This document shows positions 25,474 through 34,822 of a stretch of 39,073 nt of DNA, piece by piece. The DNA comes from CAIOTO01 sp040389165. Its GTDB lineage: Bacteria; Pseudomonadota; Alphaproteobacteria; Paracaedibacterales; CAIOTO01. The stretch is from assembly GCA_040389165.1 (NCBI GenBank), contig JAZKAK010000026.1, forward strand, positions 1 to 39,073, written 5' to 3'. Both the position numbers and the translations under genes were made by a program. The notes beneath the pieces are model-generated. The model did no database searches. It saw only the letters and a list, made by a program, of their open reading frames with translations, and was not told the origin of the DNA. The number at the start of each line of letters is the position of its first letter. Position 1 is the stretch's first letter.

Positions 25474-26652
25474 TTAATGGATCCAACGTTTTTCTGCAGC
25501 ATCGAGTGTGCCATCAACGAGTGCTTCACGAATTTCTGTAAGCAATCGGTTCATGAAATGAATATTGTGTATGGAAATAAGCGTGCTTGCAATCATTTCG
25601 CTCGCTTTAAGCAAGTGGTGTATATATCCACGCGAGTAATTTTTACACGTTGAGCAGGTGCAATCAGGTTCTATTGGTTCATTATCCAATTTGAAACGGT
25701 TGTTGCCCAGATTAATATGTTCTTTCGCATTGCCTTCAATGGATAGTGGTTTTACAAGTGCACCGCCATGTCGTGCAAGCCTGGTTGGATGTACGCAATC
25801 AAAGGTATCTATCCCTGCACGGACACCATTAAAGATATCCTTAATGCCGCCGATACCGAGTAAGTGAATAGGGCGGGCTCGATCAAGCTTGGATGCTGTA
25901 AAATTAACAACATCATACATTTGTTCTTTTGACGCGCCGAGTGAGCCACCAATTGCGTGGCCAAAGAAATTCTGTGAATTGACGAAATCGCAGGCCTGTT
26001 CACGTAAGTCTTCAAATACACCGCCTTGGATAATGCCGTACAGACGTTGCTGTCCATTTTCGTTCAGCTTCACAAACTCTGTAAGGCAACGCTTTCCCCA
26101 ACGGTTGCTCATTTCCATAGAGTCTTTAGTATAACTTTTTTCAACATGAAAAGGAGTACACTCATCGAGGACAACGATCATATCCGCACCAAGCTTATGT
26201 TGAATACGAATTGACTCCTCTGGAGTAAGCATCCATGTACGGCCGTCAATATATGATTTAAAACGTGCGCCTTCTTCGGTGATATGTAGCAAAGTCTTGG
26301 GACGTTGGTTGTTTTGTCTTCCCTTAATTTCGTTGGCAATAGAGCCATGCCCAAGGCTAAAAATCTGAAATCCACCAGAATCGGTAAGCATAGGCCCGCG
26401 CCAACCAGTGAATTTTTGAAGTCCACCGTGATGTGCGACGACATCAGCACCTGGTTGCAACATCAAATGATACGTATTGGATAAAATGATTTGTGTGCCG
26501 GCTTCGCGCATTTGTTCTGCCGTAACGCTTTTAATAGCAGCTTTTGTGGCACAAAATATAAATGCAGGTGTTTCGACAACACCATGTGGCGTTTCGAGTC
26601 GGCCAATGCGTGCGCGATCGGTCGTCGTTTCTTGATAGGTAAATTTAAACAT
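25474..26652 (-). CDS. tgt: tRNA-guanine (queuine) transglycosylase
   Basis: Exchanges guanine-34 of tRNAs for Asp, Asn, His and Tyr with the queuosine precursor preQ1. The 392-residue protein has GRLETPHGVVETPAFIF at the start, the LTDSGGFQIFSLG active-site loop, DMIVVLDECTPF, the GIGGIKDIF segment, and the zinc site CTCSTCKNYSRGYIHHL near the C-terminus. All key positions are present. It is a single minus-strand gene downstream of no other queuosine gene; the NHL-protein gene follows on the same strand after a 78-bp gap. Confidence 0.97.
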   Translation of the reverse strand: MFKFTYQETTTDRARIGRLETPHGVVETPAFIFCATKAAIKSVTAEQMREAGTQIILSNTYHLMLQPGADVVAHHGGLQKFTGWRGPMLTDSGGFQIFSLGHGSIANEIKGRQNNQRPKTLLHITEEGARFKSYIDGRTWMLTPEESIRIQHKLGADMIVVLDECTPFHVEKSYTKDSMEMSNRWGKRCLTEFVKLNENGQQRLYGIIQGGVFEDLREQACDFVNSQNFFGHAIGGSLGASKEQMYDVVNFTASKLDRARPIHLLGIGGIKDIFNGVRAGIDTFDCVHPTRLARHGGALVKPLSIEGNAKEHINLGNNRFKLDNEPIEPDCTCSTCKNYSRGYIHHLLKASEMIASTLISIHNIHFMNRLLTEIREALVDGTLDAAEKRWIH

Positions 26653-26696
26653 TTTTGAATTTTTTTGATAGATTATGAATCAATTTATAGCAGGGA

Positions 26697-26939
26697 TTGG
26701 GACAGAAACCAATTGTTTTGAGTAAGGTTGAAAAATGTGAATTAATAACAACAGCACGGTTTAGCTTTGGAAGATTTGTGGTGCCTGAAATGGTAGCTAT
26801 GCTTTTGAATTATGCTAATGAATGTCGAACATTATTGCCGCGTGTCGATCAATTAGAAGCTGAAATTAATGCTGCAAAAAAAGAAAAGGCGCTCAGCTGT
26901 GCGTGGTGTTTTCTTCATATTCTTTACCATTCGTTTTGA
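26697..26939 (+). CDS. Doubtful short ORF, possibly a decayed gene
   Basis: An 80-codon frame from TTG 26697, directly after an in-frame stop at 26688. The first ~60 residues look protein-like, with a short heptad-rich segment (LLPRVDQLEAEINAAKKEK). After the A-rich run near 26874-26890 the sequence becomes SCAWCFLHILYHSF, which does not. A frameshift in that A-run, or chance, would explain it. There is no good ribosome binding site. Not recognised. Confidence 0.3.
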   Translation: MGQKPIVLSKVEKCELITTARFSFGRFVVPEMVAMLLNYANECRTLLPRVDQLEAEINAAKKEKALSCAWCFLHILYHSF

Positions 26940-27144
26940 TTCCTTTTCCTTTATATAAGATCAAAACTCTCCTTTGCCAACTGGTCTAGTTTTAAGGGGT
27001 CATTATAAGCTGCCAGTGCTTCTGCTGAGGCAGTTCATTAGAAATAGCATTGCGAATTCTGCAGCGTTTCATGAAACTTTACATAACGCATAGCAAATGA
27101 TTATTATGCGATATGTTATTCGTATTAAAAATGAAGAGAGTTCT

Positions 27145-28149
27145 ATGAAACGTATTGTTGTTGTAGGAGCAGGGGCCTTCGGAACGGCACTAGCTTTGGC
27201 TTTTTTGCGTGCAGGTCATCATGTTACCTTAAAGCCTCGTCGTGCAGAACACGCTGCAGAGCTTAACTCAGCGGGGGAGAACAGACAATACCTTGCAGGC
27301 GTACCATTACCACATAATCTTATCATTGATGATGAGCATCAGTGTCTTGCCAAGGCTGAGCTTGTAGTGCTTGCAATACCAGTTCAGCAAACACCGTCAA
27401 TTTTGAATGAGATATCTATGTTTCTTCCATCGAAAGTGCCCTTTTTGGTTGTATCAAAGGGAATTCTGACGGAAAAAACACTACAGACGCCATTCATCAG
27501 CGATTGGATTGAGCAGAATATCCCGGACCATCCAGTTTTTGTGCTCTCTGGTCCTAACTTTGCAGGTGAAATCGCACGATGTTTACCGGCAGCTGCAACG
27601 CTTGCGCACCCAGATCCAATTGCTGTTAAAAAAATGGCAGAAAGTTTGTGGCATACGCACTTTCGTCTTTATCCATCGACTGACCGCAGAGGCGTCGAAT
27701 TTTGTGGCGCAGTTAAGAACGTCTATGCAATTGCCTGTGGTATTTGTTCAGGATTGAATTTGGGGCATAACGCGCTTGCAACATTGATTACGCGATGCTT
27801 AGCAGAAATCAAGCGTCTTGGTGTGGGAATGGGTGCACAACCCGATACGTTCTTAGGTTTATCAGGTGTGGGCGATTTAATGCTGACGTGTACCAGTACG
27901 CAATCACGTAATATGTCATTTGGGATAGAGCTTGCAAAGGGGAGATCTGTTGCCGAAATACTGACAGAGCGCAAAACCGTTGCAGAAGGCATCGCAACAT
28001 CTAAAGCATTGAATGATTTAGTGCTTGCAAATGCGTTACCGATGCGTGTTGCAAATGCTGTTTATTCTATCGTACATCAAGGGGTATCTGTAGACTCCGT
28101 CATTTCTGACCTTTTAAGCCGTCACGAGGTTTGCTTTGAATCCGAATGA
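27145..28149 (+). CDS. gpsA: Glycerol-3-phosphate dehydrogenase [NAD(P)+]
   Basis: Reduces dihydroxyacetone phosphate to sn-glycerol 3-phosphate, the backbone for phospholipids made by the PssA/Psd pathway at the other end of the window. I choose ATG 27145 (334 residues, usual length) because MKRIVVVGAGAFGTALA begins at the conserved Rossmann strand. The frame extends to ATG 27097 but those 16 residues have no family counterpart. GAGAFG is at 8-13. VLSGPNFAGEIA, the catalytic lysine in CGAVKNVYAIACGI and GLSGVGDLMLTC are all present. Confidence 0.95.
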   Translation: MKRIVVVGAGAFGTALALAFLRAGHHVTLKPRRAEHAAELNSAGENRQYLAGVPLPHNLIIDDEHQCLAKAELVVLAIPVQQTPSILNEISMFLPSKVPFLVVSKGILTEKTLQTPFISDWIEQNIPDHPVFVLSGPNFAGEIARCLPAAATLAHPDPIAVKKMAESLWHTHFRLYPSTDRRGVEFCGAVKNVYAIACGICSGLNLGHNALATLITRCLAEIKRLGVGMGAQPDTFLGLSGVGDLMLTCTSTQSRNMSFGIELAKGRSVAEILTERKTVAEGIATSKALNDLVLANALPMRVANAVYSIVHQGVSVDSVISDLLSRHEVCFESE

Positions 28150-28230
28150 AATATTTAATTAAAATTTGCCTAAAAACAACAACAGTGGCATTATTGGTTC
28201 ATGATTAATTTTTACTGATAGTGAGATGCT

Positions 28231-29199
28231 ATGCATACCTTAATGAAATATGGCTTGAAAAGTTGTTTGGGGCTGATTTTAGCCTGTAGTATGTTAGATG
28301 TTGCGTGGGCTAGCTCAGCTGCATGTAAAAAAAAGGTTAGTGAGCATTGTACAAAAGAATTGTGTCAGCAGTATTGCACTAATGCTAGCAAAGGGGCAGA
28401 TGAGTGTAATTGTAACGCTATGAATGGTTTATGTAAAGTTACGGCCACTAATAGAAAAGATCAGTTGTTTGGATTAACTCAAGCACAGCTTGCAGCATGT
28501 AATGATGGAAAATCTGAGACCGAATGGAAAGCGGTTGTAACCACTGAATGGACTGCACTAATGCCTAAGGAATCAACGGCTAATAAAAATGAAGACGTAC
28601 GTGATGGTGAAATGCGTGTTGGTGAAGCGACAAAATTAGCAGAAAAACTTGTTCATGAAGAGTGTGTAAAAGTGCTTGCACCAAAATATGCAAAGGTGAA
28701 GGATCTTGGTGATTATGATGCAGAGGATTTATGTAAAAATACACCTGCAAATGCTGATGAACTCATAGCGCAAAAAGAAGCATTGTTAATGGCTTGTATT
28801 GCAGCCAAACGTGATCCAAATGCGCGTAAAACAGGGCGGCCAGAATATGGCTGTTCAGCAAAAACGCCAATTCCATGGTGCTCAATTAATTCGCCAAGCT
28901 GGAGAGAAACAATTTTGTATCCAGATCCTGAAAAAGCTGCAAAAAAACAACGTTATATAGATTCATTAGTTGATCTTAGTACGAAAATTGATGAAGCTAA
29001 GAAAGCAAAACTAGATCACAGTGATCTTGATCAACAATTAAAGGAACTTGTGCTTGAAAAATCACTTGGTCAATTGGCTGAAGAGACGTCAGAAGCTGAT
29101 ATTTGTAGTGGCGCTCGGGCTGTAGCCGAATGTAGAGGTGGTACCAAGATTTCAGCTGCTCCTGTGATAGATGAGGTTCTTATTGAACGAGGTGCATGA
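28231..29199 (+). CDS. Cysteine-rich exported protein of unknown function
   Basis: A 322-residue protein with a signal peptide (hydrophobic CLGLILACSMLDVAWA, cleavage near residue 27). The mature N-terminus is cysteine-dense: C32, C40, C45, C49 and three more within the next ~20 residues, in the pattern C-x7-C-x4-C-x3-C, followed by further scattered cysteines (about 15 in all). This suggests disulfide bonds in the periplasm or outside. The rest is charged and helical (KKQRYIDSLVDLSTKIDEAKKAK). I recognise no domain. It stands alone between gpsA and a bidirectional terminator. Confidence 0.7.
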   Translation: MHTLMKYGLKSCLGLILACSMLDVAWASSAACKKKVSEHCTKELCQQYCTNASKGADECNCNAMNGLCKVTATNRKDQLFGLTQAQLAACNDGKSETEWKAVVTTEWTALMPKESTANKNEDVRDGEMRVGEATKLAEKLVHEECVKVLAPKYAKVKDLGDYDAEDLCKNTPANADELIAQKEALLMACIAAKRDPNARKTGRPEYGCSAKTPIPWCSINSPSWRETILYPDPEKAAKKQRYIDSLVDLSTKIDEAKKAKLDHSDLDQQLKELVLEKSLGQLAEETSEADICSGARAVAECRGGTKISAAPVIDEVLIERGA

Positions 29200-29227
29200 T
29201 ATTTTAGCCGTTCAGTAGTTTTATAAT

Positions 29228-29259
29228 AAAAAAGCCTCGGGAAATCCTGAGGCTTTTTT
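29228..29259. terminator. Bidirectional Rho-independent terminator
   Basis: An 8-bp stem GCCTCGGG/CCTGAGGC (one G-T pair) with an AAAT loop is flanked by A6 on the left and a T-run on the right. It works on both strands, ending the cysteine-rich exported gene on plus and pdhC on minus. Confidence 0.88.
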
Positions 29260-29280
29260 ATTAGGCTGAAAATGAAGTAT

Positions 29281-30495
29281 TTATACCATCTTAAAAAGCA
29301 TGAGTGGATTTTCAATCAGCTCTTTAAACGCTGCTAATAAGCGTGACCCAACGGCACCGTCAACGGAACGGTGATCAACTGATAAAGTGCATGTCATCAT
29401 GGTTGCAATGGCAAGCTGGCCGTCTTTAACAACGGCACGTGGCTCACCAGCTCCGACAGCTAAAATGCTTGCTTGTGGTGGATTAATGATGGCGCCAAAT
29501 TGTTTGATGCCAAACATACCAAGGTTTGATAAGGTAAAGGCTCCACCTTGATATTCCTCTGGCTTTAATTTACCAGCACGTGCACGCTCGGCCAGGCTTT
29601 TCATTTCGGTTGAAAGTGTAGACGTTTGTTTTTGCTCGGCTGAACGAATAACAGGTGTAACAAGCCCGCCGTCGATGGCAACGGCAACAGCAATATCAAC
29701 AGTGCTATATTGACGAACGAATGTGTCATGGAAGGTTGCATTGGCCTCGGGTACTTCATGCAAAGCAAGTGCGCAGGCACGAATGATAAAGTCATTCACT
29801 GATAATTTTTGTGTTGCTTTGGGAAGCGCATTCATCTCCGCACGCAAAGCAAGTAATTTATCAATGTCGCAATCAATCGTTAAATAGAAGTGTGGAATTG
29901 TTTGCTTTGATTCGGTAAGACGTTTAGCAATTGTTTTTCGCATGTTATTCATAGGCATATCAACATAAGCGGCGACCGGATGCTTTGTTGTGGATGTGGC
30001 AGGTGACGTGAAATTTTCGATATCAGATTTCACAATGCGTCCACGTGGTCCTGAGCCATCAATGTCATGTAAATCAACGCCTTTTTGTGTAGCAATACGA
30101 CGTGCAAGTGGCGTTGCGTAGACTCTTTCGTTACTGGCTGGTGAAATAGTGGTAGGCGCTACAGCAATGACTGCTTGTTCAGTTTGAGTCACAGTTGTTA
30201 TGATTGCGATTACCTCTGGTGCTTTAAATGAATCAAGCGCAGATTTATCTTCACCATCTTCAAGAATGAGGCCAATAAGTGCATTCACTTTTACATTCTC
30301 AGTGCCTGCAGGGATAATGATGCGACCAAGAATGCCTTCTTCAACAGCTTCTATTTCCATTGTTGCTTTGTCGGTTTCAATTTCAGCAAGGACATGACCT
30401 GCTTTAATAATATCACCTTCGGCTTTGTGCCATTTAACAAGGTTTCCCTCAGTCATGGTTGGGCTAAGAGCTGGCATAAGAATTTGAATGGGCAT
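29281..30495 (-). CDS. pdhC: Pyruvate dehydrogenase E2, dihydrolipoamide acetyltransferase
   Basis: Core of the pyruvate dehydrogenase complex; transfers acetyl groups from lipoamide to CoA. The 404-residue protein has one lipoyl domain with the modified lysine in EIETDKATMEIEA (residues ~40-52), an Ala/Thr/Pro linker, an E1/E3-binding domain (YATPLARRIATQKGVDLHDIDGSGPRGRI), and the catalytic domain ending in VDHRSVDGAVGSRLL with the active-site DHRxxDG. It is last in pdhA-pdhB-pdhC. No lpd (E3) follows; the operon ends at a terminator. Confidence 0.96.
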   Translation of the reverse strand: MPIQILMPALSPTMTEGNLVKWHKAEGDIIKAGHVLAEIETDKATMEIEAVEEGILGRIIIPAGTENVKVNALIGLILEDGEDKSALDSFKAPEVIAIITTVTQTEQAVIAVAPTTISPASNERVYATPLARRIATQKGVDLHDIDGSGPRGRIVKSDIENFTSPATSTTKHPVAAYVDMPMNNMRKTIAKRLTESKQTIPHFYLTIDCDIDKLLALRAEMNALPKATQKLSVNDFIIRACALALHEVPEANATFHDTFVRQYSTVDIAVAVAIDGGLVTPVIRSAEQKQTSTLSTEMKSLAERARAGKLKPEEYQGGAFTLSNLGMFGIKQFGAIINPPQASILAVGAGEPRAVVKDGQLAIATMMTCTLSVDHRSVDGAVGSRLLAAFKELIENPLMLFKMV

Positions 30496-30519
30496 AATTG
30501 TAACCTTATTTAAGTGGTC

Positions 30520-31503
30520 TTATTTATAACAAACGGTTTTGACGGCACGTACAATTTTATCTGCATTTGGTAGTGCTAATTTTTCTAAATTAACAGCGTA
30601 GGGAAGGGGTACATCTTCTGCTGCAACGCGAATAGGAGGTGCATCTAGATAATCAAACGCCTTATCGCAAACTTCAGCGCAAATTTCAGCGCCGATGCCA
30701 GCAAAAGGCCAGCCTTCTTCGACGGTTACCAAGCGGTTTGTTTTTTGTACTGATTGAATAATAGTATCAACATCAAGCGGGCGAATCGTACGAAGGTCAA
30801 TAACTTCAGCGTCAATTCCCATTTCTTCGAGTATTTTTGCTGCTTGCAATGCATAATCGACAGCCATAGAAAAGGCAGTAATGGTTACATCTTTACCTTG
30901 CCGAACAACGGCTGCTTTACCAATAGGAACAGTATAATCTTCATCTATTGGTACTTCAAAGCTACGTCCATACAACAATTCATTTTCTAGAAAAATAACG
31001 GGATTGTGATCGCGAATAGCAGATTTTAAAAGGCCTTTAGCGTCAGCCGCTGAATAAGGAGATACAACTTTTAAACCCGGGCAATGTGCATACCAACTGG
31101 CAAAACACTGTGAATGTTGCGCGCCCACACGTGATGCAGCGCCGTTGGGTCCGCGGAAGACAATAGGGCAACCCATTTGTCCACCTGACATATAAAGTGT
31201 TTTAGCAGCAGAGTTTATGATTTGATCGATTGCTTGCATGGAAAAATTGAAAGTCATGAATTCAACAATTGGGCGTAATCCCAAAAAAGCTGCACCAACA
31301 CCAAGCCCAGCAAAACCATGTTCGGTAATGGGGGTGTCTACAATGCGCTTTGCTCCAAATTCTTGCAAAAGACCTTGTGTTACTTTATATGCACCTTGGT
31401 ATTCAGCAACTTCTTCACCCATAACAAAAACAGAAGGGTTAAGACGCATTTCTTCAGCCATTGCATCGCGTAGGGCTTCACGTACGGTTTGTGTGCGAGT
31501 CAT
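30520..31503 (-). CDS. pdhB: Pyruvate dehydrogenase E1 component beta subunit
   Basis: Pairs with PdhA to decarboxylate pyruvate using thiamine diphosphate. The 327 residues start in register at TVREALRDAMAEEM, with EEVAEYQGAYKVTQGL, TPITEHGFAGLGVGAA, the RGPNGAASRVGAQHSQ loop and LRPLDV-type motif RTIRPLDVDTI. It lacks the extra N-terminal lipoyl domain present in PdhB of many free-living alphaproteobacteria such as Sinorhizobium, so it is like the short rickettsial form. It sits 24 bp before pdhC. Confidence 0.96.
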   Translation of the reverse strand: MTRTQTVREALRDAMAEEMRLNPSVFVMGEEVAEYQGAYKVTQGLLQEFGAKRIVDTPITEHGFAGLGVGAAFLGLRPIVEFMTFNFSMQAIDQIINSAAKTLYMSGGQMGCPIVFRGPNGAASRVGAQHSQCFASWYAHCPGLKVVSPYSAADAKGLLKSAIRDHNPVIFLENELLYGRSFEVPIDEDYTVPIGKAAVVRQGKDVTITAFSMAVDYALQAAKILEEMGIDAEVIDLRTIRPLDVDTIIQSVQKTNRLVTVEEGWPFAGIGAEICAEVCDKAFDYLDAPPIRVAAEDVPLPYAVNLEKLALPNADKIVRAVKTVCYK

Positions 31504-31518
31504 AAAAAAGGGCTCCGT

Positions 31519-32535
31519 TTAATCAATCAAGACATCGGTGTAAAGTTCCGATGCATCAGGTTCAGGGGATGTTTGTGCAAATTCTGCACAATCAGCGACA
31601 ATGTCTTTTATATTTTTTTCAATGGTCTTTAGTTCGACATCTGTTATTAGCTTATGTGTTTCCATATAGTGCTTAATATTTTCGATTGGATCGCGGTTCT
31701 GACGAACTTCTTCGACTTCTTCTTTTGTGCGGTATTTAGCTGGATCTGACATGGAATGACCGCGATAGCGATATGTTTTTATATGCAAAAGAATTGGGCC
31801 TTGGCCGGTACGTGCATGGTTAAGTGCCCACTCAGAAGCCTCACGTACTTTGAATAGATCCATACCATCCACAGTGCGACCTGGAATTCCATACGCTTCA
31901 CCACGTTTAGAAAAATCTGCAAGTGCTGCTGATCGGCAAACAGAGGTCCCCATTGCATATTCATTGTCTTCAATGACATAAATAATTGGTAATTTCCAAA
32001 GTGCTGCCATGTTAAATGATTCATAAACCTGACCTTGGTTCGCGGCACCGTCACCCATGTAGGCCATGCACACACCTTGATCTTCGTTGTATTTATGCGC
32101 AAAAGCCATGCCTGTACCAAGTGAAATTTGTGCGCCAACAATGCCGTGTCCGCCAAAGAAATTCTTTTCACGGCTAAACATATGCATTGAACCGCCTTTG
32201 CCTTTTGAATAGCCCGTCGCACGTCCTGTAAGCTCTGCCATTACGCCACGCGCTTCCATATCACAGGCCAACATATGCCCATGATCACGATAACTTGTGA
32301 TGACTGTATCTTGTTTTTGCATGGCAGATTGCAATCCCACAACGACAGCTTCTTGTCCTATATATAAATGACAAAAGCCCCCGATAAGACCCATTCCATA
32401 GAGTTGGCCTGCTTTTTCTTCGAAGCGCCTGATAAGAAGCATTTGATAAAAGGCTTTATGAAGGCTCTCTTTTGAGAAGTGCCCAAGCGTTGACTGTATT
32501 GTTTGTGCGTCATTGCGCGATATTTGTTTGTTCAT
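31519..32535 (-). CDS. pdhA: Pyruvate dehydrogenase E1 component alpha subunit
   Basis: Thiamine-diphosphate-binding half of E1. The 338-residue protein has YGMGLIGGFCHLYIGQEAV, HGHMLACD, the cofactor motif GDGAANQGQVYESFNMAALW…IEDNEYAMGTS, and the loop TYRYRGHSMSDP that contacts E2-bound lipoyl groups. It is first in pdhA-pdhB-pdhC, 15 bp before pdhB. The operon feeds acetyl-CoA to the citrate synthase encoded at 6.3 kb. A 166-bp spacer separates its start from vgrG. Confidence 0.97.
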   Translation of the reverse strand: MNKQISRNDAQTIQSTLGHFSKESLHKAFYQMLLIRRFEEKAGQLYGMGLIGGFCHLYIGQEAVVVGLQSAMQKQDTVITSYRDHGHMLACDMEARGVMAELTGRATGYSKGKGGSMHMFSREKNFFGGHGIVGAQISLGTGMAFAHKYNEDQGVCMAYMGDGAANQGQVYESFNMAALWKLPIIYVIEDNEYAMGTSVCRSAALADFSKRGEAYGIPGRTVDGMDLFKVREASEWALNHARTGQGPILLHIKTYRYRGHSMSDPAKYRTKEEVEEVRQNRDPIENIKHYMETHKLITDVELKTIEKNIKDIVADCAEFAQTSPEPDASELYTDVLID

Positions 32536-32701
32536 ATATGTTTCAGCTTTTTTGGATGACTAAAAATAACTCTGGAATTATAGCATAAAATTAGTAGAGA
32601 TAAAAATCTTAATCCAAAGAATTATCTTTTGCGAAACAAAAAACACTTCTAAGGAATTCAATCTTAAACGTTATAACCTCAGAATGCCTATTTTTATTTG
32701 A

Positions 32702-34711
32702 TTATTTTTTGTTGTTTTTTGCTGGTGGTGGCGGAAGAGGAGGTGGAGGTGGAGGTGAGACTGCAGCAATAGAGGCCATGTCCATTGGAAATGTAGGCAG
32801 TTTCCCAGGGAAATCGACACTTACTAAGGCGCCACCTGCAATAGAAACTGTACTTAGTGCGCTAATATTAACGCTACTTAATGCATTAAGATTAATCGTA
32901 TTACCCGATAGATCAAGTGTGCCTCCCGCTGAAATTGAAACATCTCCAGTTGCTTCAATTGTAATTCCTCCATGTTGAAGATGAATGGCATAATTTCCTG
33001 CAGTGAGCGTTAGTATCTTATTGCCCTGTGTAAGTGTTGTGTTGATATTTCCCGCTGCGAGCGTTGTACTTACATTTCCTGATGTGAGTGTGAGTGCATA
33101 ATCTCCACCGATAGTTGTGTCCATATCTTTTGCTGCATTGATGCTTATTTTTTCTGCTCCGCTTGCATCATCAATACTCAATTCGTTATAACACTTATTT
33201 TTTCGCGTCGAATTCGTCTTGAATGTGCTTTGGGTAGGATTGTTTACAACAGAGTTTGGTGGATTATTATCAGCGTTATAAACACATCCTGTTACCAACG
33301 GACGATCCGGATTTCCATCGATAAAGGTAACAATTACCTCCATTCCTACGCGAGGAATCACAAGCCCACCCCAGCCTGACCCTGCCCAATTTTGAGCCAC
33401 ACGAATCCAACATGAACTGTTTGTGTCAAATGTCCCGCGTGTATCCCAATGAAATTGAACTTTAATGCGACCTAAGTTATCACAATAGACTTCTTCCCCT
33501 GGGGGGCCCACAACAACAGCGGTTTGATTACTATGAATTTTTGGTTTTTTTGTTGTGCGGATAGGGATAAAAGGCGCTGAATTAGGAATTGCTTCAAAAC
33601 TATTATCATACAAAGTTAAAAATAAAGGCGTGGTACGAGGATTTTGCGAGAAATACAATCTGCCTTGCTGATGTTGATTGCCAACTTGATTCTCTTTTGG
33701 CAAATCATAAACAGGCAGGCGTGTAATTTGATGAATTATTTTATAGACAAAATAAGAGCAGTTTATCTCTTCGCTGGGATGAAGGGTAAGATTAAATGCT
33801 GAGGCTGGGATTAGTAATGGTGCTGTCGATTTACACGAAACAGTGTTCTTCGGCCATTCAATTTCATTGATTCTAAGTGATGTGAGCGATTCACCTGCTT
33901 TTAAATCTTTAAAATGTGCCGGATATTCGTAGATAGTCCCACCAATGCCGTCTCCATGAATAGATGACCTAAGTGGCATAGATGGCATCATATAATTATA
34001 GTCAGACGCTTTATACTGACTCGCAACAACGGTATGTTGACGGCGCAAGAAAGTAATCTGATTCATAGAGGGCTTGTCATCTAGCATAGATTTACTCATT
34101 GGTAGTGTTTTGTATGCTTGTTCTCCATCCCCATTACTATCCATTAAAATTAAAGTATGCTGGCCTTCTTTGTGCATAAACGTATAGGCTATCCCTTCTT
34201 CTTCCATCAATCTAGAAACAAAATCAAAACCACTTTCTGCATATTGAACACAATAATCACGCGTTTCCACACCGATAACTGAAGCACGGTTATCGATTTG
34301 CGTAACACCGTTTTCCTGTAGCACAAGTGTAATTATATCAATGACAGATTGATTTTGAAAAATGCGGTAGTCTTGTGTGAACGTAAGTAGCCATAGTTTT
34401 GGACGTAACTGCACTTCATAAAAAACGTATAAAATCCCATCAATGCCTTCACGCGTTTCCATTTGTTCAATGGAGCCAATAATGCCGCTAAAATAGCGCG
34501 TTTTCCCATCGAGTGTGAGAGCTGCTGTGGCTTCTGTGCCTAACAGTTTATTACAGTCCACTTCTTTATTGAGAGAATGAACAACGATCGTGAATATATA
34601 AGGAATAGAAATGCCTTCATTGCCATCCATGGAATCAATAATCAAGCTATCTCTTCCTAGAACGCAGGAGAAGCTTAGCGACACGTCATTTGAAGAAAGT
34701 ATTTCGTTCAT
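32702..34711 (-). CDS. vgrG: Type VI secretion spike protein VgrG with polyproline tail
   Basis: Spike at the tip of the type VI secretion needle. The 669-residue protein has a gp27-like N-terminal half (ESGFDFVSRLMEEEGIAYTF is diagnostic), the gp5-like OB fold (DNLGRIKVQFHWD, WIRVAQNWAGSGWGGLVIPRVGMEV, GNPDRPLVTGCVYN), and a C-terminal beta-helix of short repeats (TLTSGN, TLAAGN, TLTQGN). It ends in an unusual tail, 652-669: S, six Pro, Leu, four Pro, then AKNNKK. No other type VI gene is in the window, so it is a solitary vgrG. The tail may carry or act as an effector module. Confidence 0.95.
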   Translation of the reverse strand: MNEILSSNDVSLSFSCVLGRDSLIIDSMDGNEGISIPYIFTIVVHSLNKEVDCNKLLGTEATAALTLDGKTRYFSGIIGSIEQMETREGIDGILYVFYEVQLRPKLWLLTFTQDYRIFQNQSVIDIITLVLQENGVTQIDNRASVIGVETRDYCVQYAESGFDFVSRLMEEEGIAYTFMHKEGQHTLILMDSNGDGEQAYKTLPMSKSMLDDKPSMNQITFLRRQHTVVASQYKASDYNYMMPSMPLRSSIHGDGIGGTIYEYPAHFKDLKAGESLTSLRINEIEWPKNTVSCKSTAPLLIPASAFNLTLHPSEEINCSYFVYKIIHQITRLPVYDLPKENQVGNQHQQGRLYFSQNPRTTPLFLTLYDNSFEAIPNSAPFIPIRTTKKPKIHSNQTAVVVGPPGEEVYCDNLGRIKVQFHWDTRGTFDTNSSCWIRVAQNWAGSGWGGLVIPRVGMEVIVTFIDGNPDRPLVTGCVYNADNNPPNSVVNNPTQSTFKTNSTRKNKCYNELSIDDASGAEKISINAAKDMDTTIGGDYALTLTSGNVSTTLAAGNINTTLTQGNKILTLTAGNYAIHLQHGGITIEATGDVSISAGGTLDLSGNTINLNALSSVNISALSTVSIAGGALVSVDFPGKLPTFPMDMASIAAVSPPPPPPLPPPPAKNNKK

Positions 34712-34822
34712 ATTAACTCGATTTTAATAAACTTTTTGGTAAACTGTTATTATTGTGAAGGTGTTTCGATCAATTGTCGATAAAATGGATAGAGATTCCT
34801 TAAAAAAGAATGTTGGAATATT

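Noticed and set aside
27097..27144. Sixteen extra N-terminal codons for gpsA
   Set aside because: Family similarity begins exactly at the ATG at 27145, which starts the Rossmann strand.
32709..32978. 89-codon glycine-rich plus-strand frame at the vgrG 3' end
   Set aside because: The glycine run is the antisense of the proline codons in the VgrG tail, and the frame runs over the VgrG coding region.
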